Source: Methyloversatilis sp. RAC08 (GTDB lineage: Bacteria; Pseudomonadota; Gammaproteobacteria; Burkholderiales; Rhodocyclaceae). Taken from it: 64,000 nucleotides of DNA. The notes under the pieces were generated by a model. It did no database searches. It saw nothing but the letters and a program-made list of their open reading frames with translations, and had not been told where the DNA came from. The position numbers were made by a program, and so were the translations under genes. Location: contig NZ_CP016448.1 of assembly GCF_001713355.1 (NCBI RefSeq), forward strand, positions 2,914,001 through 2,978,000, written 5' to 3'. Below are positions 8,937-19,172 of this stretch, in pieces (positions within the stretch are counted from its first letter, which is position 1; every line of letters begins with the position of its first letter).

Positions 8937-10250
8937 ATGAACCCAACTTTCCGCAACGCGCTGACGCGCCTTGCCTTCATGTTCGTCGCGGCCGCAGCTG
9001 CATTGCCGGCCGTGGCCAATATCGATATCCAGCACTGGGTGGCGCCCAACGGCGCACGGGTGTATTTCGTCGAAAGCCGCGTGCTGCCGATTCTGGACGT
9101 CCAGGTGGATTTCGATGCCGGCGCAGCGCGCGACCCGGCAGGCAAAAGCGGCGTCGCATCGATGACGCAAAGCCTGCTCGACACCGGAGCGGGTGGTCTG
9201 GACGAGGACACGCTGGCCGAGCGATTCGCCGATCTGGGCGCCCAGCTGGGCGGCGTGGCCGACAACGATCGTGCCGGCCTGTCGCTGCGTACGCTGTCCA
9301 GTGCCCGCGAGCGCGAAGGTTCGCTGGCGCTGCTGCATACCCTGCTGACGCGGCCCGAGTTTCCGGCTGCCGTGCTGGATCGCGAAAAGGCGCGCGCCAT
9401 TTCCGGTCTGCGCGAGGCGGACACCAAGCCGGACGCAATCGGCAGCAAGCGCTTCGCCCGTGAGCTGTACGGCGACCACCCGTACGGCCGCACACCGACC
9501 ATCGAATCGGTCACCGCGATCAGTCGCGACGATCTGCTTGCCCACTACCGCACGCACTACGTCGCGCCGCGCGCCGTCGTGTCGATCGTCGGTGACGTCA
9601 CCCGCGAGCAGGCAGAAGCGATTGCCGTGCAACTGACCGGGGATCTGCCTCAGGGCGAGCCGCTCGCGCCGATTCCGGCGGTGACCCTGCCGCAGGCGAA
9701 AACCGAAAACATCGCGCATCCGGCCAACCAGAGTCACATCTTTGTCGGTCAGCCGGCCTTGCAGCGAGGCGACCTGGATTTCTTTCCGCTGCAGGTCGGC
9801 AACTACATTCTGGGTGGTGGCGGTTTCGTGTCGCGGCTGACCAAGGAAGTGCGCGAAAAGCGCGGCTATGCCTACAGCGTCTATAGCTATTTCAACCCGC
9901 AGCGCCAGCTCGGACCTTTCCAGATCGGACTGCAGACCGAGCGCAGCCAGGCTGCAGCCGCGCTGAAGGTGGTCGATGAAACGCTGGCTGCCTTCATCGA
10001 AAAGGGACCGACCGAAGACGAGTTGCGGGCTGCCAAACGCAATCTGGTCGATGGCTTCTCGCTGCGTCTGGACAGCAATCGCAAGCTGCTCGACAGTCTG
10101 GCCGTCATCGGCTTCTATGGTCTGCCACTCGACTGGCTGAAGAAGTTTCCCGAGCGCGCCGAAGCGGTGACCGCTGCCCAGGTGAAGGATGCTTTCCAGC
10201 GCCGCTTGTCGGCTGAAAACATCGTGCGGGTGATCGTCGCAGGGGATTGA
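8937..10250 (+). CDS. M16 family peptidase-like protein, non-catalytic partner
   Basis: A 437-residue exported M16 fold protein with a signal peptide (about 1-23). Where the catalytic member has HVLEH, this one reads SMTQSLLDTG, so it lacks the zinc site. The C-terminal half keeps the substrate-binding arginine/tyrosine region (VREKRGYAYSVYSYF) and a Gly-rich loop (ILGGGGF), as seen in inactive subunits of M16B heterodimers. The ATG is preceded by CAGGGGAAACGG. It begins 32 bp after the catalytic member, consistent with co-translation and 1:1 assembly. Confidence 0.88.
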   Translation: MNPTFRNALTRLAFMFVAAAAALPAVANIDIQHWVAPNGARVYFVESRVLPILDVQVDFDAGAARDPAGKSGVASMTQSLLDTGAGGLDEDTLAERFADLGAQLGGVADNDRAGLSLRTLSSAREREGSLALLHTLLTRPEFPAAVLDREKARAISGLREADTKPDAIGSKRFARELYGDHPYGRTPTIESVTAISRDDLLAHYRTHYVAPRAVVSIVGDVTREQAEAIAVQLTGDLPQGEPLAPIPAVTLPQAKTENIAHPANQSHIFVGQPALQRGDLDFFPLQVGNYILGGGGFVSRLTKEVREKRGYAYSVYSYFNPQRQLGPFQIGLQTERSQAAAALKVVDETLAAFIEKGPTEDELRAAKRNLVDGFSLRLDSNRKLLDSLAVIGFYGLPLDWLKKFPERAEAVTAAQVKDAFQRRLSAENIVRVIVAGD

Positions 10251-10338
10251 CGGGCAATCCTCACGATCCTGCCACGGATGAGTGCGGAGCAACCCGGTGC
10301 AGACGGATCCGACGCGGGTGTGCTGGCGCCCCTGCGGT

Positions 10339-10344
10339 TAGAAT
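10339..10344 (+). promoter_or_regulatory. -10 element (TAGAAT) directly before rsmD
   Basis: TAGAAT ends seven bases before the rsmD ATG, so a transcript would start at or within a base or two of the start codon. No clear -35 box or ribosome site is visible. The same geometry occurs at ccoI. Confidence 0.5.
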
Positions 10345-10351
10345 CGCGGCC

Positions 10352-10881
10352 ATGTCACGCATTCGCATCATCGGCGGCCGATGGCGCAGCCGCCTGCTGC
10401 CCGTGGCGGGTGTGCCCGGCCTGAGGCCCACGCCGGACGCGGTTCGCGAGCGCCTGTTCAACTGGCTCGGGCAGGACCTGAGCGGTCAGCACTGTCTGGA
10501 CCTGTTTGCAGGGACGGGAGTACTCGGTTTCGAAGCGGCGTCGCGCGGTGCCGAATCGGTCACGCTGGTCGAGCGCGACGCGCGCGCCTTGGGCCGCCTG
10601 CGCGAGGCGATCGACCAATTGCCGGCACCCGAGGTCAAACTGGTGCGGGGCGATGCGCTAACATTCGTGCTCGATCCGCCGCGGCGGTTCGATGTGCTGT
10701 TCCTCGATCCGCCCTACGGGCACGGCCTGCTCGACAGGCTGGCACCGCATCTCGATGCGCTGGCTGCGGAAGGCGCAGTGATCTATTGCGAGGCGGAGCA
10801 CCCAGTGCCGATGCTTGGCGACTTCCGCATGACGCGCGAAGGGCAGGCCGGGCAAGTCCATTACCAGCTGCTGGAACGAAC

Positions 10882-10885
<4 letters not shown>
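10352..10885 (+). CDS. rsmD: 16S rRNA (guanine(966)-N(2))-methyltransferase RsmD
   Basis: It methylates G966 of 16S rRNA in the 30S subunit using SAM. The 177-residue protein has the N-terminal [12 protein letters not shown] segment and [21 protein letters not shown] motif I is [14 protein letters not shown] (about 49-62), and the catalytic motif is DPPY (119-122). The ATG was chosen because the family N-terminus starts there; the open frame upstream is non-homologous. It overlaps coaD by the ATGA arrangement, the common rsmD-coaD pair. Confidence 0.95.
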
Positions 10886-11638
<753 letters not shown>

Positions 11639-11649
11639 ACGCCCACGCC

Positions 11650-13602
11650 TCAGGCGGCGGCGTCCATCTCGCGTATCACCGCAGCCTTCAGCGCGGCATC
11701 GAGCGCGGTCCGCAGCCGCGCCAATTCCTCGATCTGGTGATTGATCGCCATACCGTTCTGACGTAACTCCTCGATCCGGTCTTCCAGCGTGTCGGTTGCT
11801 TCGTGGATGCGCTTAACGCTCTCGAGGCGACGCTTCAGCTGCTTCTGATGCTCGCGTACCTGATTTTCCAGCGGCGCCATGATGGCGCGCAACCAGTGCT
11901 CGACATCGCGATTCACCACCTCCATGTGCTTGCGCACCTGCACCGCCACCGTTTCGAAGAAGCGCTGCGTAAGCTGTCGCTTTTCCGTCGTGAGCATGTT
12001 CAGCCAGGTGTTGAACTGCTGGTGGAAGGCCTTTTCAAGCCGCGTGATGTCCTTTTCGTAGCGCTGGACCGAAAACGGCACCGGCACGCCCAGCCGCAGG
12101 TCATGTTCGGAGGAGAAGCGCTGGTACATCGCTTCCATCATCCGGAAAATTTCGTCGATGCTGACGGCCGATTTCTGCAGGCTGCCCCGCACATCGCCGA
12201 AGAAGGCATTCATCGCATCGCGCAGCTGCAGTGAAAAGTTGGCCTTTTCCATCTGCTCGCGGGTCTGTGCCGTGCGGGTGCGCAGCGCATCCATGCCCAG
12301 ATGGGCAAAAAGTGTATTGGTCTGCGACGAAAACACGTTGCGTGTCGCGTAGAAGCGCTCCAGGCCGCGCTCGAATTCCTCCTTCTCGGCACGTACCCGC
12401 TTCAGCATGTACTGGATGACACCGCGGTTCTTGCCGCGCAGGTCGGAGAACTCCGCCAGCTGATCATCAACCGCCTTTTTCTGGCCGATCAGCATGTCGT
12501 GCGTGCGGGCCAGCAGGCCGCCCGCGTCATGTTCGACCGCTGCGCCGACGATGTCGCGCTTGGCCGGAAGCAGATCTTCGACCAGCGCGCGTTCCAGCTG
12601 CGGCAGACGGCTGCGCGCCAGCAGTGTGCCGTCGCGCTGGATGCGTGCCAGCAGGCCTTTCTGGGCGGACACCGGGAACACCCGGTTTGCCGGCAGGTCG
12701 AGCGTCGCCGCGCAGGACTCGATCTGGCGCCCGATTTCCGCATCGATCTGTGCTTCGGAACGCAGCCCGTCCCACAGGCTGTCCATCTTGTTGAGCACGG
12801 CCAACCGGCCCTGGCGCGAGCCGCCCGCCGCCGTGACATGTGTTCTCCAAACCGACAGATCACTCTGCGTGACGCCGGTGTCCATGCCCAGCACGAACAG
12901 TACCGCGTGCGCCGAGGGCAGCAGCGACAGCGTCAGTTCCGGTTCGGCACCGATGGCGTTCAGGCCGGGCGTATCGAGAATGACCAGGCCCTGGCGCAGC
13001 AGCGGGTGCGGCATATTGATTACGGCGTGTCGCCAGGCCGGCACGTCAACCATGCCGTTCGCGTCCGGCTGCAGGCCGTTTTCCCCGCTCAGGTCGATGC
13101 GGAATCCAAGCTGCTCGGCTTCGCCGATGGTGACCTTGCGCTGTTCGCTGACCCGGCCGAGCACCTGCTGCATCGATGCCGCCGACGTCATGTCGAGCGG
13201 CAGGCGGCGCCAGGCACCGGGCTGGGTTTTAAGATCGGACACGGTGGTCGTGCCGCGACGGGTTTCGATCGGCAACAGCTCGATGCAGGCCGGGCGCACC
13301 GGGTCGTACATCAGCTCGGTCGGGCACATCGTGGTGCGGCCGGAACTGGACGGCAGTACGCGCGCGCCCTGGTCACCGAAGAAGATGGCATTGATCAGTT
13401 CGGACTTGCCGCGTGAAAACTCGGCAACGAAGGCAACGACCAGCCGGTCGTCGCGCAGTTTGAGCAGCAACTGTTCGATGCACTGATCGTTGTGAGCATC
13501 GCTCAGATTGCTTTCGAAGAGCCAGCCGCGGATACGGACAATGGTCTGCTCGACGCGCGTGCGCCAGCTGCCATAGACCGATAATTCTTCCTGCATGCTC
13601 AT
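11650..13602 (-). CDS. Dynamin-family GTPase
   Basis: A 650-residue dynamin-like protein. The GTPase domain occupies roughly residues 50-330, with P-loop EFSRGKSELINA (about 61-72), switch-type Thr residues (GRTTMCPTEL), G3 DTPGLNAIG and G4 NKMD. A long helical stalk follows (about 340-640), rich in Gln, Arg and Glu and likely forming coiled coils. No signal peptide is visible and there is no obvious membrane paddle. The ATG has GGAGAG four to five bases upstream; an ATG six bases further in is the alternative. Bacterial relatives act in membrane remodelling or stress resistance, but this gene stands alone, so its job is not indicated. Confidence 0.85.
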   Translation of the reverse strand: MSMQEELSVYGSWRTRVEQTIVRIRGWLFESNLSDAHNDQCIEQLLLKLRDDRLVVAFVAEFSRGKSELINAIFFGDQGARVLPSSSGRTTMCPTELMYDPVRPACIELLPIETRRGTTTVSDLKTQPGAWRRLPLDMTSAASMQQVLGRVSEQRKVTIGEAEQLGFRIDLSGENGLQPDANGMVDVPAWRHAVINMPHPLLRQGLVILDTPGLNAIGAEPELTLSLLPSAHAVLFVLGMDTGVTQSDLSVWRTHVTAAGGSRQGRLAVLNKMDSLWDGLRSEAQIDAEIGRQIESCAATLDLPANRVFPVSAQKGLLARIQRDGTLLARSRLPQLERALVEDLLPAKRDIVGAAVEHDAGGLLARTHDMLIGQKKAVDDQLAEFSDLRGKNRGVIQYMLKRVRAEKEEFERGLERFYATRNVFSSQTNTLFAHLGMDALRTRTAQTREQMEKANFSLQLRDAMNAFFGDVRGSLQKSAVSIDEIFRMMEAMYQRFSSEHDLRLGVPVPFSVQRYEKDITRLEKAFHQQFNTWLNMLTTEKRQLTQRFFETVAVQVRKHMEVVNRDVEHWLRAIMAPLENQVREHQKQLKRRLESVKRIHEATDTLEDRIEELRQNGMAINHQIEELARLRTALDAALKAAVIREMDAAA

Positions 13603-13649
13603 TGCGCTCTCCACTCAATCACTTGGCAATCTAGCACACGCGGCGCGCG

Positions 13650-14462
13650 CTATCTCTGGCAGGTGGTGCAGAAGAAGGTCGATCGGTTGCCCAGACGACG
13701 GCTGCGGATGGCGGTTCCGCATACCCGGCACGCCTCGCCGTCGCGGCCATAGACGAAATAACTTTGCTGGAAGTATCCCGGCTGGCCGTCCGTGTGCAGG
13801 AAATCGCGCAGCGTGCTGCCGCCAGCGGCCAGCGCATCGCGCAGTGTCTGGCGGATTTCGTCGGCCAGCCTGGCGATCTGCGGTCCGGTCAGCCGGTGTG
13901 CCGCCTTGCCGGGCCGGATACGGGCCCGGAACAGGCTTTCCGAAGCGTAGATGTTGCCGACGCCAACCACCACGGCGCTGTCCATGATGGCGAGCTTGAT
14001 CGCACAGCGTCGATGCGCCAGTGCGCTCGCCAGCGCTTCGGCGCTGAAATCGGCGCCCAGCGGTTCCGGGCCGAGGTGGGCCAGCAGCGGGTGCCGGGCG
14101 TCCGGTCCGTCGTGCCACAGCATGGCGCCAAAACGTCGCGGGTCTCGCAGGCGCAGCGTGGCGTCACCGAATACGATATCGATGTGGTCATGCTTTTCGG
14201 GCGGTGTGCCGCTCGGCAGCACGCGCAGGCTGCCGGACATGCCGAGGTGAATGATCAGCGTGCCGCGGTCGAGCCGCAGCAGCAGGTATTTGGCACGCCG
14301 GTCGATGTCGCGCAGCGTCTGTCCGGGCAAAGACTCAGCCAGATGCACGGGCACCGGCCAGCGCAGTGCGCCGTTGCGGATGGTGCAGGCATCGATCAGG
14401 CGGCCGGTCAGCGGGACGGCGATGCCACGACGGGTGATTTCGACTTCGGGAAGTTCGGGCAT
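13650..14462 (-). CDS. mutM: Formamidopyrimidine-DNA glycosylase (Fpg/MutM)
   Basis: It removes 8-oxoguanine and formamidopyrimidines from DNA and nicks the abasic site. The 270-residue protein begins MPELPEVE, where Pro2 is the catalytic nucleophile and Glu3 the general acid. It has the H2TH region (GVGNIYASESLFRARI) and the C-terminal zinc finger with CRVCG and CTTCQR. The ATG was fixed by the conserved N-terminus; the frame extends upstream but homology does not. Divergent from the TPR lipoprotein gene, with about 140 bp between them. Confidence 0.97.
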   Translation of the reverse strand: MPELPEVEITRRGIAVPLTGRLIDACTIRNGALRWPVPVHLAESLPGQTLRDIDRRAKYLLLRLDRGTLIIHLGMSGSLRVLPSGTPPEKHDHIDIVFGDATLRLRDPRRFGAMLWHDGPDARHPLLAHLGPEPLGADFSAEALASALAHRRCAIKLAIMDSAVVVGVGNIYASESLFRARIRPGKAAHRLTGPQIARLADEIRQTLRDALAAGGSTLRDFLHTDGQPGYFQQSYFVYGRDGEACRVCGTAIRSRRLGNRSTFFCTTCQR

Positions 14463-14601
14463 GAAACGACAAACAGGTGCGCGACGGCCAATCGGGATTT
14501 GGAATACCATCACGCGCCGGGGGCTGCAACGATTTCCGGTCGGCGTACTCCAAGGCCTTAACCGCGCAAGCGTACTCTGAACCCACCAGGCGATTCTGCC
14601 C

Positions 14602-16338
14602 ATGACAATCCGCCCCCTGCTGCTCGCTCTTGCACTTCCGCTTCTGCTTGGCGCCTGCGCCCAGACCGGCAGCAAGCCGTCAGCCACGGCCGCAGTCGCC
14701 GAACAGCCCGAACCGGTGGTCGTTGCGCCGCGCGTGCCGCCGCTTCCCGACGTCGAACTGACGCGCCAGATCACCTATCAGCTGCTGCTCGGCGAGGTCG
14801 CGGCCCAGCGCGGCGAACTGGGGCTTTCTGCGTCTGCCTACATGGACCTGGCGCAATCGACGCGCGATCCGCGCATCGCCAAGCGCGCAGCCGAGATCGC
14901 CGCCTTCAGCCGGCAGAGCGAAGTTGCGCTGCAGGCGGCCCAGCTCTGGCTGGAACTTGATCCGGAGTCGGTTCAGGCGCGGCAGATGCTTTCCGGTCTG
15001 CTGGTCAACGCCAACCGGCCGCAGGAGCTCGAACCGCAGCTGGTCGCGCTGCTGGCGCAGGAAGGCTCGCAGATCGGTGAAAGCCTGCTCCGGCTCAACC
15101 GGGTGCTCGGCCGTCTCAGCGACAAGGCCGAAGCCATGCGCATGGTCGAGCGGTTGACCGAGCCCTATCTCACACTGCCCGAAGCGCACTTCGCGCGCGC
15201 GCAGTCGGCCATGGTGGCGCGCGAGCCGAAGCGCGCGCTCGAATCGGCCATCCGCGCCAATGAGCTGCGACCGGAATGGGAAGCGGGACTGCTGCTGCGC
15301 GCCCAGGCCACCGCCGAATCTGACCAGCTTGCTGCGCGCAAGCTGATGGAACAGCATCTCAAGCGCTACCCGGATGCGCGCGAAGTGCGCATGCAGTTCG
15401 CCCGCCTGCTGGTGGCAGAGCGCAACTATGCGGGCGCGCGCAAGCAGTTCGAAATCCTGCTCGGCGGTGCGCCGGACAATGCGGATGTGGTGTTTGCCGT
15501 CGGTGTGCTGGCGATGCAGACCCAGGACTACAAGGGTGCCCAGGGTTACTTCACCAAGCTGCTGGGCATGCGCTACCAGGACCCGAATCTGGTCAAGCTC
15601 TACCTCGCGCAGCTGGCCGAAGAGCTGAAGGAGAATGAAGACGCGCTGAACTGGTACCAGCAGGTCGGCCAGGGCGATCACTACCTGGGCGCACAAGGGC
15701 GTTATGTGCTTCTGCTCAGCCGCATGGGTCGCATCGAGGATGCGCGCGCTCACCTGCGCCAGTTGGCCGACCGGCCGGGCGGCAGCAAGTCGCGTTCGGC
15801 CATGCTCGAATTCCAGCTGTTGCGCGATGCCAACCGCGGCGAAGAAGCCGAGGCGGTGCTCGAAGCGGCGCTGGCAGCGGAGCCGGATCAGCCCGAGCTG
15901 CTGTACGAAACCGCCATGCTGGCCGAGCGCGATAACCGTATCGAGGTTGCCGAACAGCGGCTGCGTCGTCTGATCGAAGTCAAGCCGGATCACGCGCATG
16001 CCTACAATGCGCTCGGCTACTCGCTCGCCGAGCGCAACATCCGCCTTGAAGAGGCGCAGTCGCTGATTGCCAAGGGGCTGGAACTGGCGCCCGACGATCC
16101 GTTCATTCTCGACAGCATGGGCTGGGTCATGTTCCGGCGCGGCGATCTGAATGGCGCGCTGACCTATCTCGAGCGCGCGTTCTCGATCCGCCCGGATCCG
16201 GAGATCGCCGCCCATCTCGGTGAAGTGAAGTGGCTGCTGGGGCAGAAGGAAGACGCCGTGAAACTGTGGCGTGCCGTGGCTGCCCAGCACCCTGACAACG
16301 CAGCGCTCGAATCGACGATCAAGCGCTTCGTTCCGTGA
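14602..16338 (+). CDS. TPR-repeat lipoprotein upstream of lolB
   Basis: A 578-residue exported lipoprotein: a signal peptide ends in the lipobox LLGAC, then a Pro/Val-rich linker and many TPR-like helical pairs through to the C-terminus. Clear TPR units include EDALNWYQQVGQGDHYLGAQ and the C-terminal AYNALGYSLAERN and LDSMGWVMFRRGDLNGALTYL. This long TPR lipoprotein next to lolB and ispE is a common betaproteobacterial arrangement. It probably acts as an envelope scaffold; the partner is unknown. The stop overlaps the lolB GTG start. Confidence 0.88.
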   Translation: MTIRPLLLALALPLLLGACAQTGSKPSATAAVAEQPEPVVVAPRVPPLPDVELTRQITYQLLLGEVAAQRGELGLSASAYMDLAQSTRDPRIAKRAAEIAAFSRQSEVALQAAQLWLELDPESVQARQMLSGLLVNANRPQELEPQLVALLAQEGSQIGESLLRLNRVLGRLSDKAEAMRMVERLTEPYLTLPEAHFARAQSAMVAREPKRALESAIRANELRPEWEAGLLLRAQATAESDQLAARKLMEQHLKRYPDAREVRMQFARLLVAERNYAGARKQFEILLGGAPDNADVVFAVGVLAMQTQDYKGAQGYFTKLLGMRYQDPNLVKLYLAQLAEELKENEDALNWYQQVGQGDHYLGAQGRYVLLLSRMGRIEDARAHLRQLADRPGGSKSRSAMLEFQLLRDANRGEEAEAVLEAALAAEPDQPELLYETAMLAERDNRIEVAEQRLRRLIEVKPDHAHAYNALGYSLAERNIRLEEAQSLIAKGLELAPDDPFILDSMGWVMFRRGDLNGALTYLERAFSIRPDPEIAAHLGEVKWLLGQKEDAVKLWRAVAAQHPDNAALESTIKRFVP

Positions 16339-16928
16339 GATCTGCTGTCCGCATGGCGCTCGTTGCGGTGTGCGCAGCGACCCTGTCGGCATGCGCCACG
16401 CGGCCGCCTGTCAGCCTCGATGAGCATGCGTTGATCCGCAGCATGGCGCGCGATGAACGGGCCGCGGCGTTTTCCCTCAGCGGGCGTTTCGTCGTGAAGG
16501 GGCCTGACCAGTCCGCCTCCGCCAGCCTCGACTGGCAGCACGCGCAGGATCGCGATGAGCTCCAGATCAATGGTCCGCTCGGCAAGGTGCTTGCCCAACT
16601 GACCCGGGATGGCAGCGGTGTCCGTCTGGTCGATGACGGTCAGCGCGTCACCCGCGCAGGCACGCTGGACGAACTGGCGCGCGCCGCGTTCGGTGCCGAT
16701 ATTCCGCTGACCGGCGCCGCCTACTGGGTCACCGGGCGGCCGGGCAATGCATCGGTCACGTCGCGTGACGACGCGGGCCGCATCGCAGCGCTGACTGAAC
16801 GTGGCTGGCGGGTTGAATTCGTCCGCTACGAAGACGACAGCGCCGACGCGCTGCCGCGTCTGATCGAAGCGAGTGACGGCGAACATTCCTTCCGGCTGCT
16901 GATCGACGAATGGAGCCCGGTGAAGTGA
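16335..16928 (+). CDS. lolB: Outer membrane lipoprotein insertion factor LolB
   Basis: LolB receives lipoproteins from LolA and inserts them in the outer membrane; it is itself a lipoprotein. The 197-residue product has a signal peptide with lipobox TLSAC, then the LolB beta-barrel region (FSLSGRFVVKG, LQINGPLGKVLAQL, YWVTGRPG). The GTG start overlaps the stop of the TPR gene (GTGA). An internal ATG six codons later would also leave a working signal peptide. It lies ten bases before ispE, the usual lolB-ispE pair. Confidence 0.93.
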   Translation: MRSAVRMALVAVCAATLSACATRPPVSLDEHALIRSMARDERAAAFSLSGRFVVKGPDQSASASLDWQHAQDRDELQINGPLGKVLAQLTRDGSGVRLVDDGQRVTRAGTLDELARAAFGADIPLTGAAYWVTGRPGNASVTSRDDAGRIAALTERGWRVEFVRYEDDSADALPRLIEASDGEHSFRLLIDEWSPVK

Positions 16929-16938
16929 GCGCCGTGCA

Positions 16939-17880
16939 ATGAGTACCGCCGCGACGAACGCAATCGAATGGGGCGTCTGGCTGGATGCGCCGGCCAAGAT
17001 CAACCTGTTCCTGCATGTGATCGGCCGCCGGCCCGATGGTTACCATCTGCTGCAGACCGCATTCCGCTTTCTCGATTTCGGCGACCGTCTGCGCTTCACA
17101 CCGCGCGCCGACGGCGCCTTACGGCGCGTCAATCCGCTGGAGGGTGTCGCCGAGGAAGACGATCTGTGCATGCGCGCGGCGCGACTTCTTCAGTCGGAAA
17201 CCGGCTGTACCCAGGGTGTTGATATCGAACTGGACAAGCACCTGCCGATGGGCGGCGGTCTGGGCGGTGGCAGCTCGGATGCCGCCACGGTCCTGATCGC
17301 ACTGAATCGTCTGTGGCGACTCGATCTTTCTCGCGCATCGCTGCAGGCGCTGGCGCTGCGGCTGGGCGCCGATGTGCCGGTGTTCGTGTTCGGTCGCTCC
17401 GCTTTTGCCGAGGGCGTCGGCGAACGGCTGCAGGCGGTTGCGCTGCCGGCGGCAGCCTACGTCGTCGTCGCGCCCGGCGTGTCGGTGCCTACACCGCTTG
17501 TTTTCGCCGCGCCGGAATTGACACGAAATACCGAACCTTGCAAAATAGCGGACTTTGCTGAGGTCGCTGCTCAGCAACGACTTTTTGGTCGCAATGATCT
17601 GCAGCCTGTAGCCGCGCAGAATTTCGCGGCGGTGGCACACGCGATCCGGCTCCTTGGCGAGGAAGTCGGCGAGCAAGAGGTGCGGATGTCCGGGTCGGGT
17701 GCTTGTGTGTTTGCACAGTGCGCGACACGCGGGCAAGCCGAAAAAGTGCTGGCGACGCTGTCGGCGCGCTGGCCGGAAGGCTGGCAGGGATTTGTTGCAT
17801 GCGGCGTTGATGTCCATCCGCTGCACGGAGAAATGAGCGGCGACGGGCAGGGTAGCAAGAACGATGCAGTACAGCTTTGA
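16939..17880 (+). CDS. ispE: 4-diphosphocytidyl-2-C-methyl-D-erythritol kinase
   Basis: The GHMP kinase of the MEP isoprenoid pathway; it phosphorylates the 2-hydroxyl of CDP-ME. The 313-residue protein has DAPAKINLFLHV with the catalytic lysine, the ATP loop PMGGGLGGGSSDAA, the catalytic aspartate in LGADVPVF, and MSGSGACVFA near the C-terminus. The C-terminal tail (about residues 285-313) is slightly longer than usual. It is followed after 32 bp by tRNA-Gln and then prs, the classic ispE-tRNA-prs order. Confidence 0.95.
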   Translation: MSTAATNAIEWGVWLDAPAKINLFLHVIGRRPDGYHLLQTAFRFLDFGDRLRFTPRADGALRRVNPLEGVAEEDDLCMRAARLLQSETGCTQGVDIELDKHLPMGGGLGGGSSDAATVLIALNRLWRLDLSRASLQALALRLGADVPVFVFGRSAFAEGVGERLQAVALPAAAYVVVAPGVSVPTPLVFAAPELTRNTEPCKIADFAEVAAQQRLFGRNDLQPVAAQNFAAVAHAIRLLGEEVGEQEVRMSGSGACVFAQCATRGQAEKVLATLSARWPEGWQGFVACGVDVHPLHGEMSGDGQGSKNDAVQL

Positions 17881-17912
17881 AGGGTGATGCCGTAAAGGCA
17901 TTGCAGCAGTTT

Positions 17913-17989
17913 TGGGGAGTCGCCAAGTTGGTTAAGGCACCGGATTTTGATTCCGGCATGCGAAGGTTCGAATCCTTCCTCCTCAGCCA
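17913..17989 (+). tRNA. tRNA-Gln (anticodon TTG)
   Basis: A 77-base cloverleaf. The acceptor TGGGGAG pairs with CTCCTCA with one G-T wobble, followed by G and encoded CCA. The anticodon stem CCGGA/TCCGG encloses the loop TTTTGAT, giving anticodon TTG at 17947-17949. The T arm contains GGTTCGAATCC. It sits between ispE and prs, a position conserved in many proteobacteria. Confidence 0.97.
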
Positions 17990-18153
17990 GATCGCATCGG
18001 GCAGACTCGCAGCGCATGCGGGTCTGCCCGAGTTGTTTTCAGGGCTTTGGCGAGCCCGCTGGATGTTGCCGGACCATCGGCGCTTTTGCCGGTGCGGGCA
18101 GTGCCGGCCGGTCCGGTCTAAAGTTGAGCTTTCACCACGTATCGCGAGGCAGC

Positions 18154-19104
18154 ATGGCTTACGACAGCCTGATGATCTTTACCGGCAACGCCAACCCGAA
18201 ACTGGCGGCGGATGTGGCCAAGCGGCTGAACATGTCGCTCGGACGCGCCCAGGTCGGGCGTTTCTCCGATGGCGAAGTGAATGTCGAAATCCTCGAAAAC
18301 GTCCGCGGCAAGGACGTTTTCGTGCTGCAGCCGACAGGCGCACCGACCAACGACAACCTGATGGAGCTGGTGATCCTGGTCGACGCCCTGAAGCGTGCCT
18401 CGGCCGGTCGCATCACGGCCGCCATGCCCTATTTTGGCTACGCCCGGCAGGACCGTCGGCCGCGCAGTGCGCGCGTGCCGATCACTGCCAAGGTGGTCGC
18501 CAACATGCTGCAGGCGGTGGGCGTACAACGTCTGTTGACCGTAGATCTGCACGCTGACCAGATTCAGGGCTTCTTCGACATTCCGGTGGACAACATCTAC
18601 GCCACGCCGATTCTGCTCGGCGACATCTGGAAGAAGGAATACCCGAACATGATGGCGGTGTCGCCCGACGTCGGCGGCGTGGTGCGCGCGCGTGCCTTCG
18701 CCAAGCGTCTCGAGTGCGATCTGGCCATCATCGACAAGCGGCGCCCGAAGGCGAACGTGTCGGAAGTGATGAACATCATCGGCGATGTGTCCGGCCGCAC
18801 CTGCGTCATCATGGATGACATGGTCGACACCGCCGGCACGCTGTGCAAGGCCGCGCAGGCGCTGAAGGAAAACGGTGCCGCCGGCGTGCTGGCCTACTGT
18901 ACCCACGCGGTGCTGTCCGGTGAGGCGGTGAGCCGCATCGAGCAGTCCGATCTCGACCAGCTGGTCGTCACCGACACCATTCCGCTGTCGCCGGCCGCGC
19001 AGGCCTGCAGCAAGATCCGCGTGGTGTCGATTGCCGAACTGCTGGCCGAAACCCTGTTGCGCATCAGCAACGAAGAATCCGTTTCGTCCCTTTTCATGGA
19101 ATGA
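18154..19104 (+). CDS. prs: Ribose-phosphate pyrophosphokinase
   Basis: It makes PRPP from ribose 5-phosphate and ATP for nucleotide, histidine and tryptophan synthesis. The 316-residue protein has the ATP loop region [11 protein letters not shown], the [13 protein letters not shown] motif, the metal-binding segment [12 protein letters not shown] and the PRPP-binding loop [13 protein letters not shown]. The length is standard. The ATG has GAGG about six bases upstream; the frame extends into the tRNA, which excludes earlier starts. It is followed by the L25 gene and pth. Confidence 0.97.
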   Translation: MAYDSLMIFTGNANPKLAADVAKRLNMSLGRAQVGRFSDGEVNVEILENVRGKDVFVLQPTGAPTNDNLMELVILVDALKRASAGRITAAMPYFGYARQDRRPRSARVPITAKVVANMLQAVGVQRLLTVDLHADQIQGFFDIPVDNIYATPILLGDIWKKEYPNMMAVSPDVGGVVRARAFAKRLECDLAIIDKRRPKANVSEVMNIIGDVSGRTCVIMDDMVDTAGTLCKAAQALKENGAAGVLAYCTHAVLSGEAVSRIEQSDLDQLVVTDTIPLSPAAQACSKIRVVSIAELLAETLLRISNEESVSSLFME

Positions 19105-19172
19105 ACATCGTTCTCTGAAGCGGGACACCCCAGCCGCCTGGTCGCGGGCGGCTTCATCTACCTGGAGTCATC

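Noticed and set aside
14680-16392. Long minus-strand open frame opposite the TPR lipoprotein and lolB
   Set aside because: An antisense shadow with unnatural composition. The plus strand has a lipobox, TPR repeats and LolB homology.
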